This document shows, piece after piece, positions 36,790 to 49,438 of a stretch of DNA of 64,000 nucleotides. The DNA lies in NCBI GenBank assembly GCA_963971535.1, contig OZ020588.1:125682846-125746845 (forward strand), in the 5' to 3' direction. Source of the DNA: Notolepis coatsorum. Taxonomy: Eukaryota; Chordata; Actinopteri; Aulopiformes; Paralepididae. Position numbers and translations under genes: made by a program. Below the pieces are notes generated by a model. That model was given only the letters and a program-made list of their open reading frames with translations. It did no database searches and was not told the DNA's origin. Position 1 is the stretch's first letter; each line of letters starts with the position of its first letter.

Positions 36790-38611
36790 CACCCTGCTAC
36801 ACAAACATCTCAAAACAAACTGGTCAGACTACTGCTTGACCTTACTCCTAGAACCCACCTCACCCCTGCCCACTTTGACAACCTAGGATGGCTTAGAGTA
36901 GACGACAGAGTACAGCAACTTGCAATGGGCCTGGTCTACAAGATACACTACACGACCAAGATACCCATGTGTACATGTCGAAATACTTCCCAAAGGTCAG
37001 TGAATACCACGACCACAACACCATGCAGAGGGAGCTCCACAAATCATGTTAAACCCAGATTCGGCTCAAACAGGGACTAAACACGTTTCGCAATTATGCC
37101 ACATCAATGTGGAACGCCCTACCCAAAGATGTAAAGGAATGTGAATCACTACCCACTTTCAAAACCACTCTCAAAGAACACCTACAGGAGACTGCAATTC
37201 GAAACTGGCCCCTGTAAATGTCCTAACCCAACCCCCTCCAATGTACAGTAAATTACCAAACATGGTTTTGTCAATATTCCAATGTACAGTTTTGCTTGTA
37301 CAGTTGTACAGTGTCCCCCACCCACCCCTCCTACCCAACCTACCCAACCCCCCACCCCACCCACCAACCACCTCCAATGTACAGCCCCCCCCCACCCCAC
37401 CTATAATGTACGTCAAATGTATATACTCTCTTTTCTAGACTCTTTTTGTATCACAAACAGTACTGTATTTGCAAATCTGGTATGTCATAAATGTATAGAA
37501 GTGTCTATCTGTATGTCACATGTCATGTTATGATGAATTGAAAATGGGGGACCCTGATGTAAACAAGACGAAAGTCTTTCTCTGGTCTGCATCCCGTTAA
37601 CACTTTGCCGCCCAAGCACGAGTTAACTCGTGATTCGATTCCACCCGTTGAGGACCAGAGCCACGAGTTAACTCGTGGCGAGTTGTTATTGTTTTATTCC
37701 ATATTTATAACGCTATTAACGTCCGCGATCGACTTGCAGGACCTACCCACATATTTGATTTTCGAAACATGCAATACCGGCCAGATCCGCTTAGGGGCGC
37801 CATCGCTCCACTGCAGTATCATTGAGGGCGATTGAAAAATAATTATTTTCACTGTCTGTGGGCGTTTCATATGAGCCTCGGTTCCAAACGAAGACCCTCC
37901 ATCTTTGATCCCGTTACCGAACGCATATTTCAGCCTGGAATAATGGGATTTATGATTAGCCAATGGACATATCGATCTACCAGATTCCGATGACTAATGA
38001 CGAAATGCTGCCGGCGATCATATGGCCTGACGGTAGGATACTATTCCCCCAAATTACAGCTGGATTGGACATTGTTTTAAAATGAAACGTGATCGATCAG
38101 TGAAAATGGCTACTTGAACACACACTGTATTGCTAATCAATAATACTGATCGGCGTCCCCCGCCGCCCCCATTTCATCCATAGATGCTCTGTAATAGTCC
38201 GGATGCTACGCAGTTTGTTTTATTTCATTCGTATATATAAAGCAGAAATGGCGTTTGAATAGGCCTTTAGCCTATTATCAAGCTCCCCAGAAAAAAAACC
38301 TGGCGAAAACTGCGATAAACCTTATATTCACAGCGCTATAAAATGACAACCAACCGATGGATTTTTATTTTCTTTAAGCCGTTATGAAGGCACGGTTTAT
38401 GCACTCAAGTGACAATGAGAATGGACAGATAGCAATACTATAAATTATATATATAGCTGTTAGAAAGTACATCGGTTTGTAAACAAACCTCTGTCCTATA
38501 AATCGGCGCTACATGCTGGTCGTCAATGTGTTAACAATTGTATGTATTGAGCTGTACTGTATTGTACCCATTCTGCAATCTGTTAATAAAGTTTTCAATC
38601 AATCAATCAAA
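36790..38611 (+). mobile_element. Second LINE 3' end, split by a TTAA element
   Basis: The 36800-37200 part encodes a LINE C-terminus (QTSQNKLVRLLLDLTP, NLGWLRVDDRVQQLAMG, MWNALPKDVKE) in two frames, so it is broken. A C-rich 3' region with repeated CCAATGTACAG follows, then a TTAA element (37597-38534), then the LINE end AATAAAGTTTTCAATCAATC. Without the TTAA element the sequence matches the uninterrupted copy at 39505-39862. Confidence 0.85.
37597..38534. mobile_element. TTAA-bounded non-autonomous DNA transposon (piggyBac-like), copy 2
   Basis: Starts TTAACACTTTGCCGCCC and ends GGTCGTCAATGTGTTAA. A homologous LINE end at 39770-39780 shows the empty site with a single TTAA (GCATCCCCTTAACAATTG), which directly supports TTAA target duplication and precise ends. 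938 bp, homologous to 8121-9065; no transposase. Confidence 0.92.
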
Positions 38612-39002
38612 ACGGTGGTCAGTCTGTGCCGAGAAACAAGGAAGAGCATGGTTGCCAGATCGAATTAACAATATCCGAACCGCTCAGTATTATCAAAGGT
38701 ACGTCAGATGAAGGCAGACTCTCAAATCTGGCAACACTGATGCGTTGCATTGTGGGGGATCCCCACAATGCATTGGGGTTTGAAATTTGAATTGAAGCGC
38801 GTTACAGGCAGAGCCTGCACCACGTGGTGACCAACTGTTGCATCTTCTCCTCAGGTAATTGTGCAACACATATATTTGATTATTTATAAGTAATGCGTGC
38901 CGCTGATATAAATGAGTGCTGTTTAGTCTGTGTTTTCAGTGACCACTGTAACGTTATTAGCTCGATATTATGAAACTGGCGGGATCTGTAAACTAGCACG
39001 AA
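38612..39002 (+). other. Unassigned GC-richer segment with palindrome
   Basis: Contains a near-palindrome TGCATTGTGGG, GGATCC, CCACAATGCA (38745-38771) and a CACGTGGTG E-box near 38821. It could be a promoter region; no transcript evidence is available from sequence alone. Confidence 0.3.
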
Positions 39003-39504
39003 CTCACATTAGCTACTAGGCTACATACACTGAGTGTAGCGCGAGCTCACGTTAGCTACTAGGCTACATACACTGAGTGTAGCGCAAGCTCACGTTAGCT
39101 ACTAGGCTACATACACTGACTGTAGCGCAAGCTCACGTTGGCTACTAGGCTACATACACTGAGTGTAGCGCGAGCTCACGTTAGCTACTAGGCTACATAC
39201 ACTGAGTGTAGCGCAAGCTCACGTTAGCTACTAGGCTACATACACTGTAGCGCAAGCTCACGTTAGCTACTAGGCTACATACACTGAGTGTAGCACAAGC
39301 TCACGTTAGCTACTAGGCTACATACACTGAGTGTAGCGCGAGCTCACGTTAGCTACTAGGCTACATACAGTGAGTGTAGCACGAGCTCACGTTAGCTACT
39401 AGGCTACATACAGTGAGTGTAGCGCAAGCTCATGTTAGCTACTAGGCTACATACACTGTAGTGCGAGTTCACGTTAGCTACTAGGCTACATACACTGTAG
39501 CGCG
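39003..39504 (+). repeat. 43-bp minisatellite, about 12 copies
   Basis: The unit includes TTAGCTACTAGGCTACATAC followed by ACTGAGTGTAGCGCGAGCTC. Some units lack the GAGTG segment and are about 36 bp. High identity between units. Confidence 0.96.
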
Positions 39505-39862
39505 ACCCACCGAACCACCTCCAATGTACAGCCCCCCCCCCCCCACCTACCCAACCTCCCCCAATGTACAGTTTTTACGTCAAATGTATATACTCTTTTC
39601 TGGACTCGTTTTGTATCACAAACAGTACTGTATTTGCAAATCTGGGATGTCATAAATGTATAATGTAGCAGTACTGTCTATCTGTATGTATGTCATATAT
39701 GTCCTGATGAATTGAAAATGGGGGACCCTGATGTAAACAAGACGAAAGTCTTTCTCTGGTCTGCATCCCCTTAACAATTGTGTGTATTGAGCTGTACTGT
39801 ATTGTACCCATTCTGCAATCTGTTAATAAAGTTTTCAATCAATCAATCAATCAATCTACAGT
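39505..39862 (+). mobile_element. LINE 3' end with ATCA tail (uninterrupted paralogue)
   Basis: Runs from CCACCGAACCACCTCCAATG to an (AATC)n tail at about 39862. It is nearly the same as 37360-37600 plus 38531-38611 and carries the empty TTAA site near 39772. Confidence 0.88.
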
Positions 39863-40128
39863 AGCACTATGCTAGCAGGCCACCACTGCAGAATACTGAC
39901 GTTAGCTAACCAATGCATATCACGCTGCACAGATCTTTCATGGCTTAATTTAATTATATAATATATAATTTCATTGTTAATGTAGCAAATACTGTTACAG
40001 TGCTGGATCTCAACAACGAGATGAACGCAGAAGACAGCTCAAAAACAACTACCGGTACTTCAAGTGGTCGTAAAGTGGTTTCAAGTGGTTTTTATTGTGT
40101 GTGTGACTGTGTATATATAATATATACT

Positions 40129-40573
<445 letters not shown>

Positions 40574-40576
<3 letters not shown>

Positions 40577-43500
40577 GGAACGGGGGCCCGGAGAAGTCCA
40601 TGATGCCAGCATCAAGACCCCACCAGGTGGGCACTTAGTGGCCCCGCCCCCCACATCGCCAGCGTATTCGGACAAAGGCCCCTCAGCCGAGCGGGCCCTG
40701 TCCCCCCAATAGTACACCGCCTGGCACACTGACCCTGTAGAACAGGCAGTCAGCATGGCCGTAAGCACACAAAAAAGGTTAACCAACGGAAGCAGGCAGC
40801 GCACCGGGGAAAAACCAGGCAACAGGCTGTTAACCCGAGCCTGGAGACTGCGGATGAGACAGGCGCCAGAGGGGACAGCTGAACACAGCCGCCCCAGCGG
40901 AAGGGCCGCATGCTGGCGTTGTTGCATGACCAAGCCTCCATTTAAAAAAAACCCACCCAGAGGGGTTGAGGCAGAGAAGGCTGACACGATTGGCAGACGT
41001 CATGAACGTGCAGGGGCACCCTCAACCGGTGAACCCGGGAGTTGACACTGCTCCAACACACCAGGGAATCAACCACCTTGGTGTTACCCAATGCGGTGGT
41101 TGTTCCTATAACCCCTCAAGAAAAAACTCCAAAACACACCTGCAGGTATACACCGGCTATACCGCAGTACAAGTGTTTCAGTTTCCAAAAAAGGGTTAAC
41201 CCAGGCCTACGGGTCGACGAAACATTACTTCTGACCGGGCCCGGCGATACGGGAAGCACAGGGTCACCAGAGGAGGTCAAAGACCACCCCGACAGGCCCC
41301 CTCTTCGCCATGCGTGAGAGAGGAGCGAAAATAATGGAGAACCAGCCCCAAGCACACCGTACTTGGTATTCCCAGGCGGTATCCCAACCAAGTACTAACC
41401 AGGACCAACCTGCGTAGCGGCTGAGATCTGACGAGATCGAGCGTGTACAGGTTGGCAAGGCCGTAAGCCATTACGACAGTGCTGAGTAAAAAATGTACCC
41501 AACCAGGGTCTCCATAGCGCTTAACCCTGTGACACCCGGACCGAACTGGCATTTTTCCCCTGAAAAAAGCCCAAGTCCCTCAGGGTACCAGAACAGCAGA
41601 TCTGCATCCCCGGCGGACAACGGGTTCAACTGATCCGGACCAGTGTGACCAGAACCAGTCCCGTGCCCTAACCATGCAGACATGCCTACTCCAGGAGAAG
41701 GGGCAGATATGCGTGTTGATCTTAAACATGAAAAGAAGGCGCCACCCAGACGTTCAGGGCGAACCGCGCCCGGTGGCCCACCCCCAGGTCGTGAGACCCC
41801 TCTACATATGTTCAGATCCATTCCGTCATCATCCCCCAGATATGAACGAGAATCCGTCGACAACCAAAACAGGTTGTCGGAAGAGGAAAAACCTCCATCC
41901 CAGTTGCTTTATAAAAATGCCGTTTTAACCCCAAGCAACTAAGGCGTGCCAGTCAGTCGCCTGATTACAGAACACCCCGAGCTAGCACTATGCGTGCGTC
42001 GGGACACAACCACACCAATGAACAGGCTATTTAGACCTGTCATTGAATCCCCAAGGCGCCCAGGGGAACGACAAAAGAGGGGTGTGATACTTCCTAACTC
42101 CAACTCTTTTTAAAAGAAAAGAAGGAAGCACCAACAGTATGTATCCCAGTCTACACAGCCGGGGGTAAAAATTGTTTACATTTTTACATCCCACCACCCT
42201 CCCATAGAGAGGAGACGGAAATCCCCAGCGAGACTTCCCACGCGAGCTGTACAGATTGAAAAGAATATATTGCACCCTGAGCCATGTAAAAGTTTGGTTT
42301 TAGGGCTCTCCGGGGAGGAGGCACTGAACCCATACACACTCAATAATCGAATTGAATCGAATACACACACAATAGAGTAGGACTCATTCTTGAGGTTCCA
42401 CTCACCTTATCAATCTGAGGAGGAGGCTCTGTACTCTGAGGAGGCTCCCTCACATGGAAGGAGAGTCCCAACTCACAGAAGGCCCGGATAGGAGCTTCGT
42501 GAGGAGGAGCCCTGACCACCCCCCGAAACAGATCCATCATATGGACCTGAACAGCACACGGAAGTCCTACCAACAGAGACGCGCACAGTGACGTACTCTA
42601 TGGCGGGGGAATTTCTGCGGTGCACACGCCCAATATTCCAGGGCGTGGGACCAGGAAACTCCCTCCCCCCCCCACCTCACCCTGTGACGTGCCGAACCGC
42701 AACGTGACAGGAACCTTGAATGACAGGTAGGTTTACCCCTGACCAACAGAAAAAAGGGGGAGGAAAGGTTACCAGTTCACCCCTTTACGACCCCACACCC
42801 ATGATACGATGTAATGACAAAAAGAGAGTATGACACAGTCATAGTCAGCTCCATGAAGCATCTAACAGCTTCACACAGCGCATGTGCTAACCTGCTATCT
42901 GATTTTTACTAAGGAAAAAACACAGAATAGAGAGGGCTCTCCAAGAGCCCCAGTACCAAACTTACACATGTGCTTCTGTGGCCAGCCCAACCCAGTTGTA
43001 GGTCACATAACACACACAACCCATCATCACCTACAAAAAATGGCAAAAACACACTACAGAGGAACGCCGTTTTTCATAATGAGAGAATACATAATTCTCG
43101 ATTAGTATCGGCCACAGGCCTTGCTAAGCACACACGAAAAGCGACCAAACAATCTTTTCCTTTAGGAAAATAAAGTTCCCCAAGCAGTTTTAGCACAACC
43201 TCAGCAATCAAGCTAAGGGTTACATCATATCCCTACCACACAGTGACACAATATAGTGTAACAACATGTCTGAGAGGAGGATGAAGAAGTCCCCAGGGAA
43301 CCGGGGGGAAACACAACCCTCCTACTTTACCCTTAATACGGCCAGTTGAACAGGTAAACCTGTTAATATGTGAACACACTGTTCATTGTCATTACAGGCT
43401 GAGAAAAGAATCATTCTTTACTCATATGTCACTAAGCATAGCTTTATAGGTTAGTTTAACCCCCTTAGTTGTGAGTACACACTACATAAACACACATGAT

Positions 43501-44638
43501 GTTTCTCAACACAACAAACCAGATCATTTTCACATCTGTAACAAACAACCCGATTTGCATGGAGAAGCTAAATACCAGTGACAAGACAATTCACACATAA
43601 CTCGCATCGTATCCTAAATGTAGTGCAGCAACACTCGTTTTGGAAAACATCGTTATTTACAAAATATTTAGAAGGGAAAGCAAGAAGAAGTGCTCAAGGT
43701 CTGGTCAGACCTTGCCTACCTTGAGCGCAGATCAAGCGAAACTGCAGTCTCTAACAAGGCACCGTAGTAAACACAGTCGTTCTGTGTTGTCGACCTGGGC
43801 AGCGTCGCCGCTCCATCCCGCCGCGACGGTCCCCCTTGTTGACGCAGTCCTTGCCGTCCTGGCTCAGGGCAGGTTCGACGAACATCCTCTGTCAAAGATG
43901 ACGTCGTAGTCAAGAGTGTTTAAAACATGTTATAATCAAAGCACGTTCAACAGTGTAGCATTAAGCTAACGGCCGCCATCGGCCGATAGCAGCAAGCTAA
44001 CGTTTCCTAGCCTAGCCTAGGTAGGCCACAACTAGCACGCAAGCTAACGTTTCCTAGCCTAGTGATCACAACAGGCTAGCGCCGCAGCTAACAGCTGACT
44101 GGCTAACAGTAGGCCACCACTAGCACGTAAGCTAAGCAGCTATCACCTGAACTTGTACACAATGATATAACAATCACTCAGACAGGCCGCCGTTCTGAAA
44201 CCCTCCTCACTGTTTAAGAGAGAAGAGAAACTAAATGTTAACACAGTTTTACAACGGTGATTTTACCAACACCCGGCGGGGCCAGCACAATTCCCATGGG
44301 CTGTAGCTGACTTGAACACAGAACTTCCGCTAACGAACATCCATGCCTATATTTCCTCGTGAGGGAATACTCTCATTTGTATATGAAAGAAGGGGCCTCA
44401 CGGTGACAGAGAAACATCCACTCGTCCAGAAAACACAGGGATCACCAGTGTTATTGGTCGTGGCCCACTAGTTAACTAAGATGGGCTTCAGGACCCTAGT
44501 CTGGGGCCGGTTTTCATAAACATTGTCAGCTAGCCCCCATAGCACTAACAGACAAGCGGAGCTCGCAAGCAAAACATTACTCACCAAACCTGGAACCCAC
44601 CGCTTCTCACAACAGCGGCACGTCCTACAGTCCAGCTG
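40574..44638. other. About 4 kb without a recognisable gene
   Basis: Apart from the 5S-like sequence, no long coding frame or complete transposon can be supported. GC-rich between 40580 and 41920; a repeated AAGCTAACGTTTCCTAGCCT motif near 43995 and 44041. Short frames lack recognisable motifs. This could be host intron or regulatory sequence or old repeats. Confidence 0.45.
41349..41468 (-). rRNA. 5S rRNA-like sequence, probably pseudogene or 5S-derived repeat
   Basis: On the minus strand it begins GCTTACGGCC and includes GATCTCGTCAGATCTC, CTGGTTAGTACTTGG and GGGATACCGCCTGGGAATAC, the classic 5S layout including the internal control region. It differs from vertebrate 5S at many positions (for example CTACGCAGGTTGG where AAGCAGGGTCGGG is usual), and the 3' end does not pair well with the 5' end. 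It may be a pseudogene or the head of a 5S-type SINE. Confidence 0.7.
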
Positions 44639-45152
44639 TGTTACAAAGAATGAAATCAGGAATGTCCAATCGTTGCTTTTCTTTGAATCAAATCTTAAGG
44701 TCCTTTATTTTCTATTAGTTACAAATTCTAATTCAGTTCAGTTCCTTTTCTTCCAGTTCAGTTCAGTTCAATTCAAAGTCTCTTTGCATTCTTTCAGTTC
44801 AGTTCAGTTCAGTTCAAAGTCCTATTACATTTCATTTCCATTTCATTTCATGCTGTGTGCTCGAAGAGCACGCCACCTATATTACACAGCTGGTTCTAAT
44901 AGCAATCAAAAACAATTCAGCTCAGCTGCAGTGTTTTGGAACACGTTGGCAGGAGCTGTCCACTCTTGCGTGGTGCTGAAAGACAAACTGCATTAGTTTT
45001 GTTGGCGAACAAGCATTGCACTTTCATTGTCAATAAAGAAAAATAAAACAAATAAGACAAAACGTTATCACCAATTAACTATGTGTGTGTATTATATTTT
45101 ACTTTATGAGTCTGAAAGAAAATGTATATTATTTATAATAATAGTTGCAACA
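44639..45152 (-). repeat. 3' LTR of BEL-B
   Basis: 514 bp; on the minus strand it starts TGTTGCAAC and ends TTTGTAACA, so the ends are TG...CA with short inverted similarity. Contains a GTTCA-rich stretch near 44745-44820. Confidence 0.92.
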
Positions 45153-45583
45153 AACTCCGGCCCGATGAACACTGTTCATCAATTAATCTCAAGGTTATAC
45201 AATAACTGTATTGGCCGTCTGATCATTTTCCTTCCTGGTAACTGTATTGAGCAACTTCTAGTTTTGCCATCACGACCTGGGAATACTTCATGTATCTGTG
45301 GTATAATATATTGTCCTCATGTAAATATGTCCCCCTTACCTGTGCCCCCCCCCCCTCTCTGTGGAATAAGACACCCCCCTCCCCTGTGTCCCCCAAACCT
45401 GTACCCCCCCCCCCATCTGACCTATCAAATGGGACCACACCCCCCCCCCTGTTACCTATATAGATCTCCTCCCGAGATCTATCCTGGTCTTCTTACCTGG
45501 GTCAATTCAGCTGATCACCTGGGGGAAGCCCTCAGCCATTCTCTCTATGTAATTATATCTGTTTGGTTAATAAACCCTTGTTA
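45153..45583 (-). other. BEL-B 3' non-coding region, partly foreign
   Basis: C-rich runs (CCCCCCCCC) and, on the plus strand, a stretch ending TTAATAAACCCTTGTTATTA then TTGACTGAGAACA that looks like the 3' end of an unrelated LTR. The integrase frame ends in this material (45584), suggesting its natural C-terminus was replaced. Confidence 0.4.
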
Positions 45584-47352
45584 TTATCCAAGCCTCGGTT
45601 GACTGAGAACATTCTTCATCAGGATATCTACAAATATCCCACATATCCTACCCATTTTCCAGAGTTGTCTTGGCAACATGTGTTCGTTCACCAGTACCAC
45701 ATCACCTTCCTTCAGTGGTGTTGTTTTCTTTGTGGAGGATGCGTGAGCAGATCTCAATTCCATCAGGTATTCACTTCTCCACCGATTCCAGTATCCATTG
45801 ACGAGACGTTCTCTGTATCGCCATCTCTTGTTCATGTCCTTTCGAGTTCCTTGTTGTATGTTTGACTCTTTTACAGTCTGTGGTGGTAGTGTCGTCAGTC
45901 GGTTTCCTACCAGGAAGTGAGCTGGGGTTAGAGGTGCCACCTCGCTTTCGTGGTCCACATAAGTGAGTGGTCTTGAATTGATCACTGCCTCCACTTCAGT
46001 CAGAAAGGTCTGCAGTTCCTCGAAGCTCAGAAATGCTTTTCCCACAATTCTTTTGAGGCTGGTCTTGACTGAACGCACCATACGCTCCCATATACCACCC
46101 CACCATGCAGCTCTTTCCACAATAAACTTCCAGTTTATCCGTTTTTCTGCAAAGAAGTCCTTCACTTGGTTGGATTTCATTGATTTCCATATTTCGTTCA
46201 AGTCCTGTGATGCCCTTTTAAATGTCTGTGCATTGTCTGAATAAATTGTTGAGCAAATGCCTCTTCTTGCAATAAACCTTCTGAAGGCCAAAAGAAAGTT
46301 AGGTGTCGTCAAGTCTGACACTAATTCTAAGTGAACAGCTCTGGTTACTGCGCACGTGAATAAAGCAATGTAGGCCTTTTTGTGGTTAGGTCTGACGTAC
46401 AACGGCCCTGCAAAGTCAACTCCAGTCACTTCAAATGGTGCAGCTTCATTTGTCCTGTCCGTAGGTAAAGGTGCTGTTATTTCTTGACTGGCCTTGGTTG
46501 TAAACCTTTTGCAAATGAGACATCTGTTTAGAATCCGTTTAGTTGCTTGTCGTCCTCTTAGGATCCAGAAACGTTCACGTAGCTGTGTTAAGGTGTTCTG
46601 AAGTCCATTATGCATTACCTCTTCATGCGCATGTTTTATTTCCAGTTCTGTAAATAAGTGATGCGTGGGTAGAATAAACGGATGCTTTTGTCCATATCTG
46701 AGGCTTGATTTTTGCAATCTACCTCCAACTCGCATTACTCCATTATCCAAGAATGGGTTTAGATCTTTAATTTTCGAGTGCTTGTGAATATCAGTTCCCT
46801 TTTGCAATTCCTTCATTTCTTGTGGGAAGGCTCTCTTTTGCGTTTCAGCAATCCAGTATAACTCTGCTGTGTTCATTTCCACTGCCGTCAGTGGCCCTTG
46901 GCGTTTACTTTTATTGCGCGAGTTATGCACAAATCGGTTTACCCATGCAGTAATTCTGAGAACTGTAGTTAGCCTACTGTAATTTTCAAGCGGAATAATT
47001 GCAGGTTCTGTTAGGTACGTTTTCGTTTCGGTCACAACATGGTACTGTTTGACAGTCTCCTCAAGGGGCTCTTGTAGGCTATGCCCGGGGGTTTCCTTTT
47101 CTATTTGACGGGGGTCCGCGTCTCTTAGCCATTCTGGTCCATTCCACCATAAGCTCTGAGTCTTTAAGTTTTCCGCGGATATTCCTCGTGTGCCTAGATC
47201 GGCTGGATTATCTTTACCAGGACAGTGTCGCCAATCTTCTGGCTCGGAAAGCTTTTGGATTTCAACTATCCTGTTTGCAACGAATGGTTTCCACTGGTTG
47301 GCGGAGCCCTTTATCCAGTGAAGTGCGATTGTTGAGTCTGTCCAAAGGTAAG
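45584..47352 (-). pseudogene. BEL-B RNase H end and integrase
   Basis: An open minus-strand frame from the insertion point (47352) to 45584. It contains the last RNase H blocks (WTDST near the edge, PADLGTRG), a zinc domain (HAHEEVMHNG and CLICKRF), and the integrase core with D (GVDFAGPL), D (YSDNAQTF) and E (GGIWERM), then a DUF5641-like part with WRYRERLVNGYWNRW. The normal C-terminal strand after LWKMGRI is lost. The frame itself has no stop; it is disabled by the upstream insertion. Confidence 0.92.
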
Positions 47353-47965
47353 TGTAGCGGAGGAAGTCCTAATGACAGTCCTCACGGAGATCGAGGGAGT
47401 ATTGAACTCCAAGCCCCTCGGCTACGTCTCCAGTGATATAGCAGATGTCAACCCAGTCACCCCCAACACACTCTTGATGGGGCGGCTGGACCCCGCGCTA
47501 CCCCAGACAATGTACAGGCCTGAAGAAGCGAACGGCCGAAGAATGTGGAGGTACAGTCAAGTACTAGCTGACAAGTTTTGGAACAGCTTTCTACTCCACT
47601 ACCTACCGTCTCTACAGACCCGCCAGAAGTGGGTAAAAGAGAGAGACAATTTGACAGAAGGAACAGTCGTCATGATTATCGACCAGTCACTACCCAGAGC
47701 TATGTGGCCGGCTGGCCGCGTAAGCAAAGTGATCACCGGTGCCGATGGCAAGGTCCGAGCAGCTGAGGTGCTCGTCCAAGGGCGAACTTACACACGACCC
47801 GTGGCGAGGCTAATAGAACTGCCTAGACTCCCAGACACTATCGATGACGACCATGACCCCATGACTTTGTGAGTTGACTGACCCTTACAGCGGACCTTGA
47901 GTGGTAGACAGTGCGGTTAATCTGTCTCTGCTTAGCTAATTAGGTGGGACTAATTAGGGGGCGGC
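47353..47965 (+). pseudogene. Extra 3' internal segment at the left tip of A2
   Basis: Begins TGTAGCGGAGG and encodes the last 166 or so residues of the polyprotein (VLTEIEGVLNSKPLGY to LPDTIDDDHDP, ending at 47872), then the G-rich tract before the LTR. It has no start of its own and no integrase catalytic residues. Equal length (613 bp) and near identity to 54638-55250 show it is a duplicate of the same element's 3' region. Confidence 0.95.
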
Positions 47966-49370
47966 TGTTGTGAAGGATCAGATTAAACCGAATATATATA
48001 TTTATTTATGGATATATATTTAATAGTATTTGTATATCGTTTGATATCCCTTGTATATTCCTTGTACATATACACTGAATATCCCTTTAGTCTACTAACA
48101 GCCCATAATAGTTTCATTCTCTCATTGGACAAGAACTTGGCGCCAGCAGCCAAGCCCCTTGGTTCAAGTTCAATCGTGCCGACGAACATGTCGTTACTAG
48201 CCCGGTTCCGCGTAGGAATACGTCTGGCGAAATACGAATGGTACTATTTGTTCACAGCGCATATATATATGGCGCAAGTAAAGTAGAACTTCCTTTTAGT
48301 CCCTTAGCCCTTAGTTCTTTACCCTCCAACCTAGTGGCAAGACGTTAAGCCTCACCCACGATACACGTGTGGTGCAGTATGGTCAACTTGGCCTCAGAAT
48401 GGCATTGAGACATCGTGTGGATTAATAGTTGAATTGTCATAGTTTGGCACTATACCGTCGAGTGGGACGTATTTCTATTAAGTTAATAATAGTCTATTAT
48501 GTATGGTGCATCGTTCGGTTAGAGTTATAAAGTGAGCAGTACCCCCATCGTTTCCTCGCGTTATCTAGAGTCTTAACCAGGCTGGGCAGACCATGTGTGG
48601 TGCTTTCATCCGAGGAGTTCTGGGCTAGGACGAGTGGACCTGCACCTTGGATTACCTTACCCGGACGACGGCGAGCCCTACACAGCTTGGATTATCTACT
48701 TGCTTTGGGTGCTTTGATTTATGCCATGGATAACAGCCAACACTGGTGAGTGTTGGAACTACCCCCCGAGAGGAGTCTAGGTGAGACGGCGCTCTACCCC
48801 GAGTTAGGTCGCCTCACGTCTCTTCGTTGTGGACCGGCAGCTACCGTCTACAAGAGGGCCCAACGGTATTCATCTGTGGACCAAGGTTCTGTGGGCACCG
48901 TGTTCAGCACTCTGAATTCTCCCAAGAAATCGTTGGCCAGATGGGATATCGCCAGCGGCTCTCCTAACCCCCCCCCCCCCTACTGACTTACAACCAGCAG
49001 GACCCCCCTTTAGTATATCCAGCTATAATTATTAAGTACCATCGCTATAGTTCCCTAAAGAACCAGGTTGTATACTTGCTTCCTGCGTAACCAGAGATTG
49101 GACATTCAATGTTGATTTGCCTACGAATACTCATTTGCCTTACAAGTGCATTCAAATCATAAATGTCATTAAGTGAACGTTGTATATACCCTTTGCTATA
49201 TATTAAATATTCGATTTATACATTTGTGTGGACTTGGTTTCATGGTGGGAAAGTGTTCATCATATCTATATCATGTACTGTGTGGCCAGTAGTTAAAGTA
49301 CATAAAGCGGTAGTGGTTTAATGATACCATACTTATCAATACAGTCAGGGAATTGTACCCCTCAGTTACA
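47966..49370 (+). repeat. 5' LTR of BEL-A2
   Basis: 1405 bp, TGTTGTGAAGG to CCCCTCAGTTACA. It carries the promoter and processing signals of the element by position; no single TATA or polyadenylation site can be fixed with confidence. Confidence 0.95.
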
Positions 49371-49372
49371 AT

Positions 49373-49389
49373 TGGTCCTTCGAGCCGGA
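49373..49389 (+). promoter_or_regulatory. Primer binding site for tRNA-Tyr
   Basis: TGGTCCTTCGAGCCGGA, two bases after the LTR, is the exact complement of the 3' end of animal tRNA-Tyr including CCA (17 of 17; tRNA sequence from memory). This is the minus-strand start site for reverse transcription. Confidence 0.88.
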
Positions 49390-49438
49390 GGGTAACTAGT
49401 GTAATATTAATATAGTGTTATTAATATTGAAATGGCCT

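Noticed and set aside
39003..39504. CRISPR-like array
   Set aside because: Units are directly contiguous with no unique spacers, and the context is a vertebrate genome. The same applies to 13634-13866 and 25975-27610.
40001..40052. Possible first coding exon (LDLNNEMNAEDSSKTTTG) after a TTACAG acceptor
   Set aside because: Short, low-complexity, no recognised family and no compatible downstream exon nearby.
45153..45583. Separate plus-strand solo LTR
   Set aside because: Only a plausible 3' end (AATAAA then GAGAACA) is visible; no TG start or target duplication could be placed.
47353..49370. Two tandem BEL-A copies sharing an LTR by unequal recombination
   Set aside because: This would not place an internal TG exactly against a 5-bp target duplication shared with the other end; kept only as the alternative to be tested.
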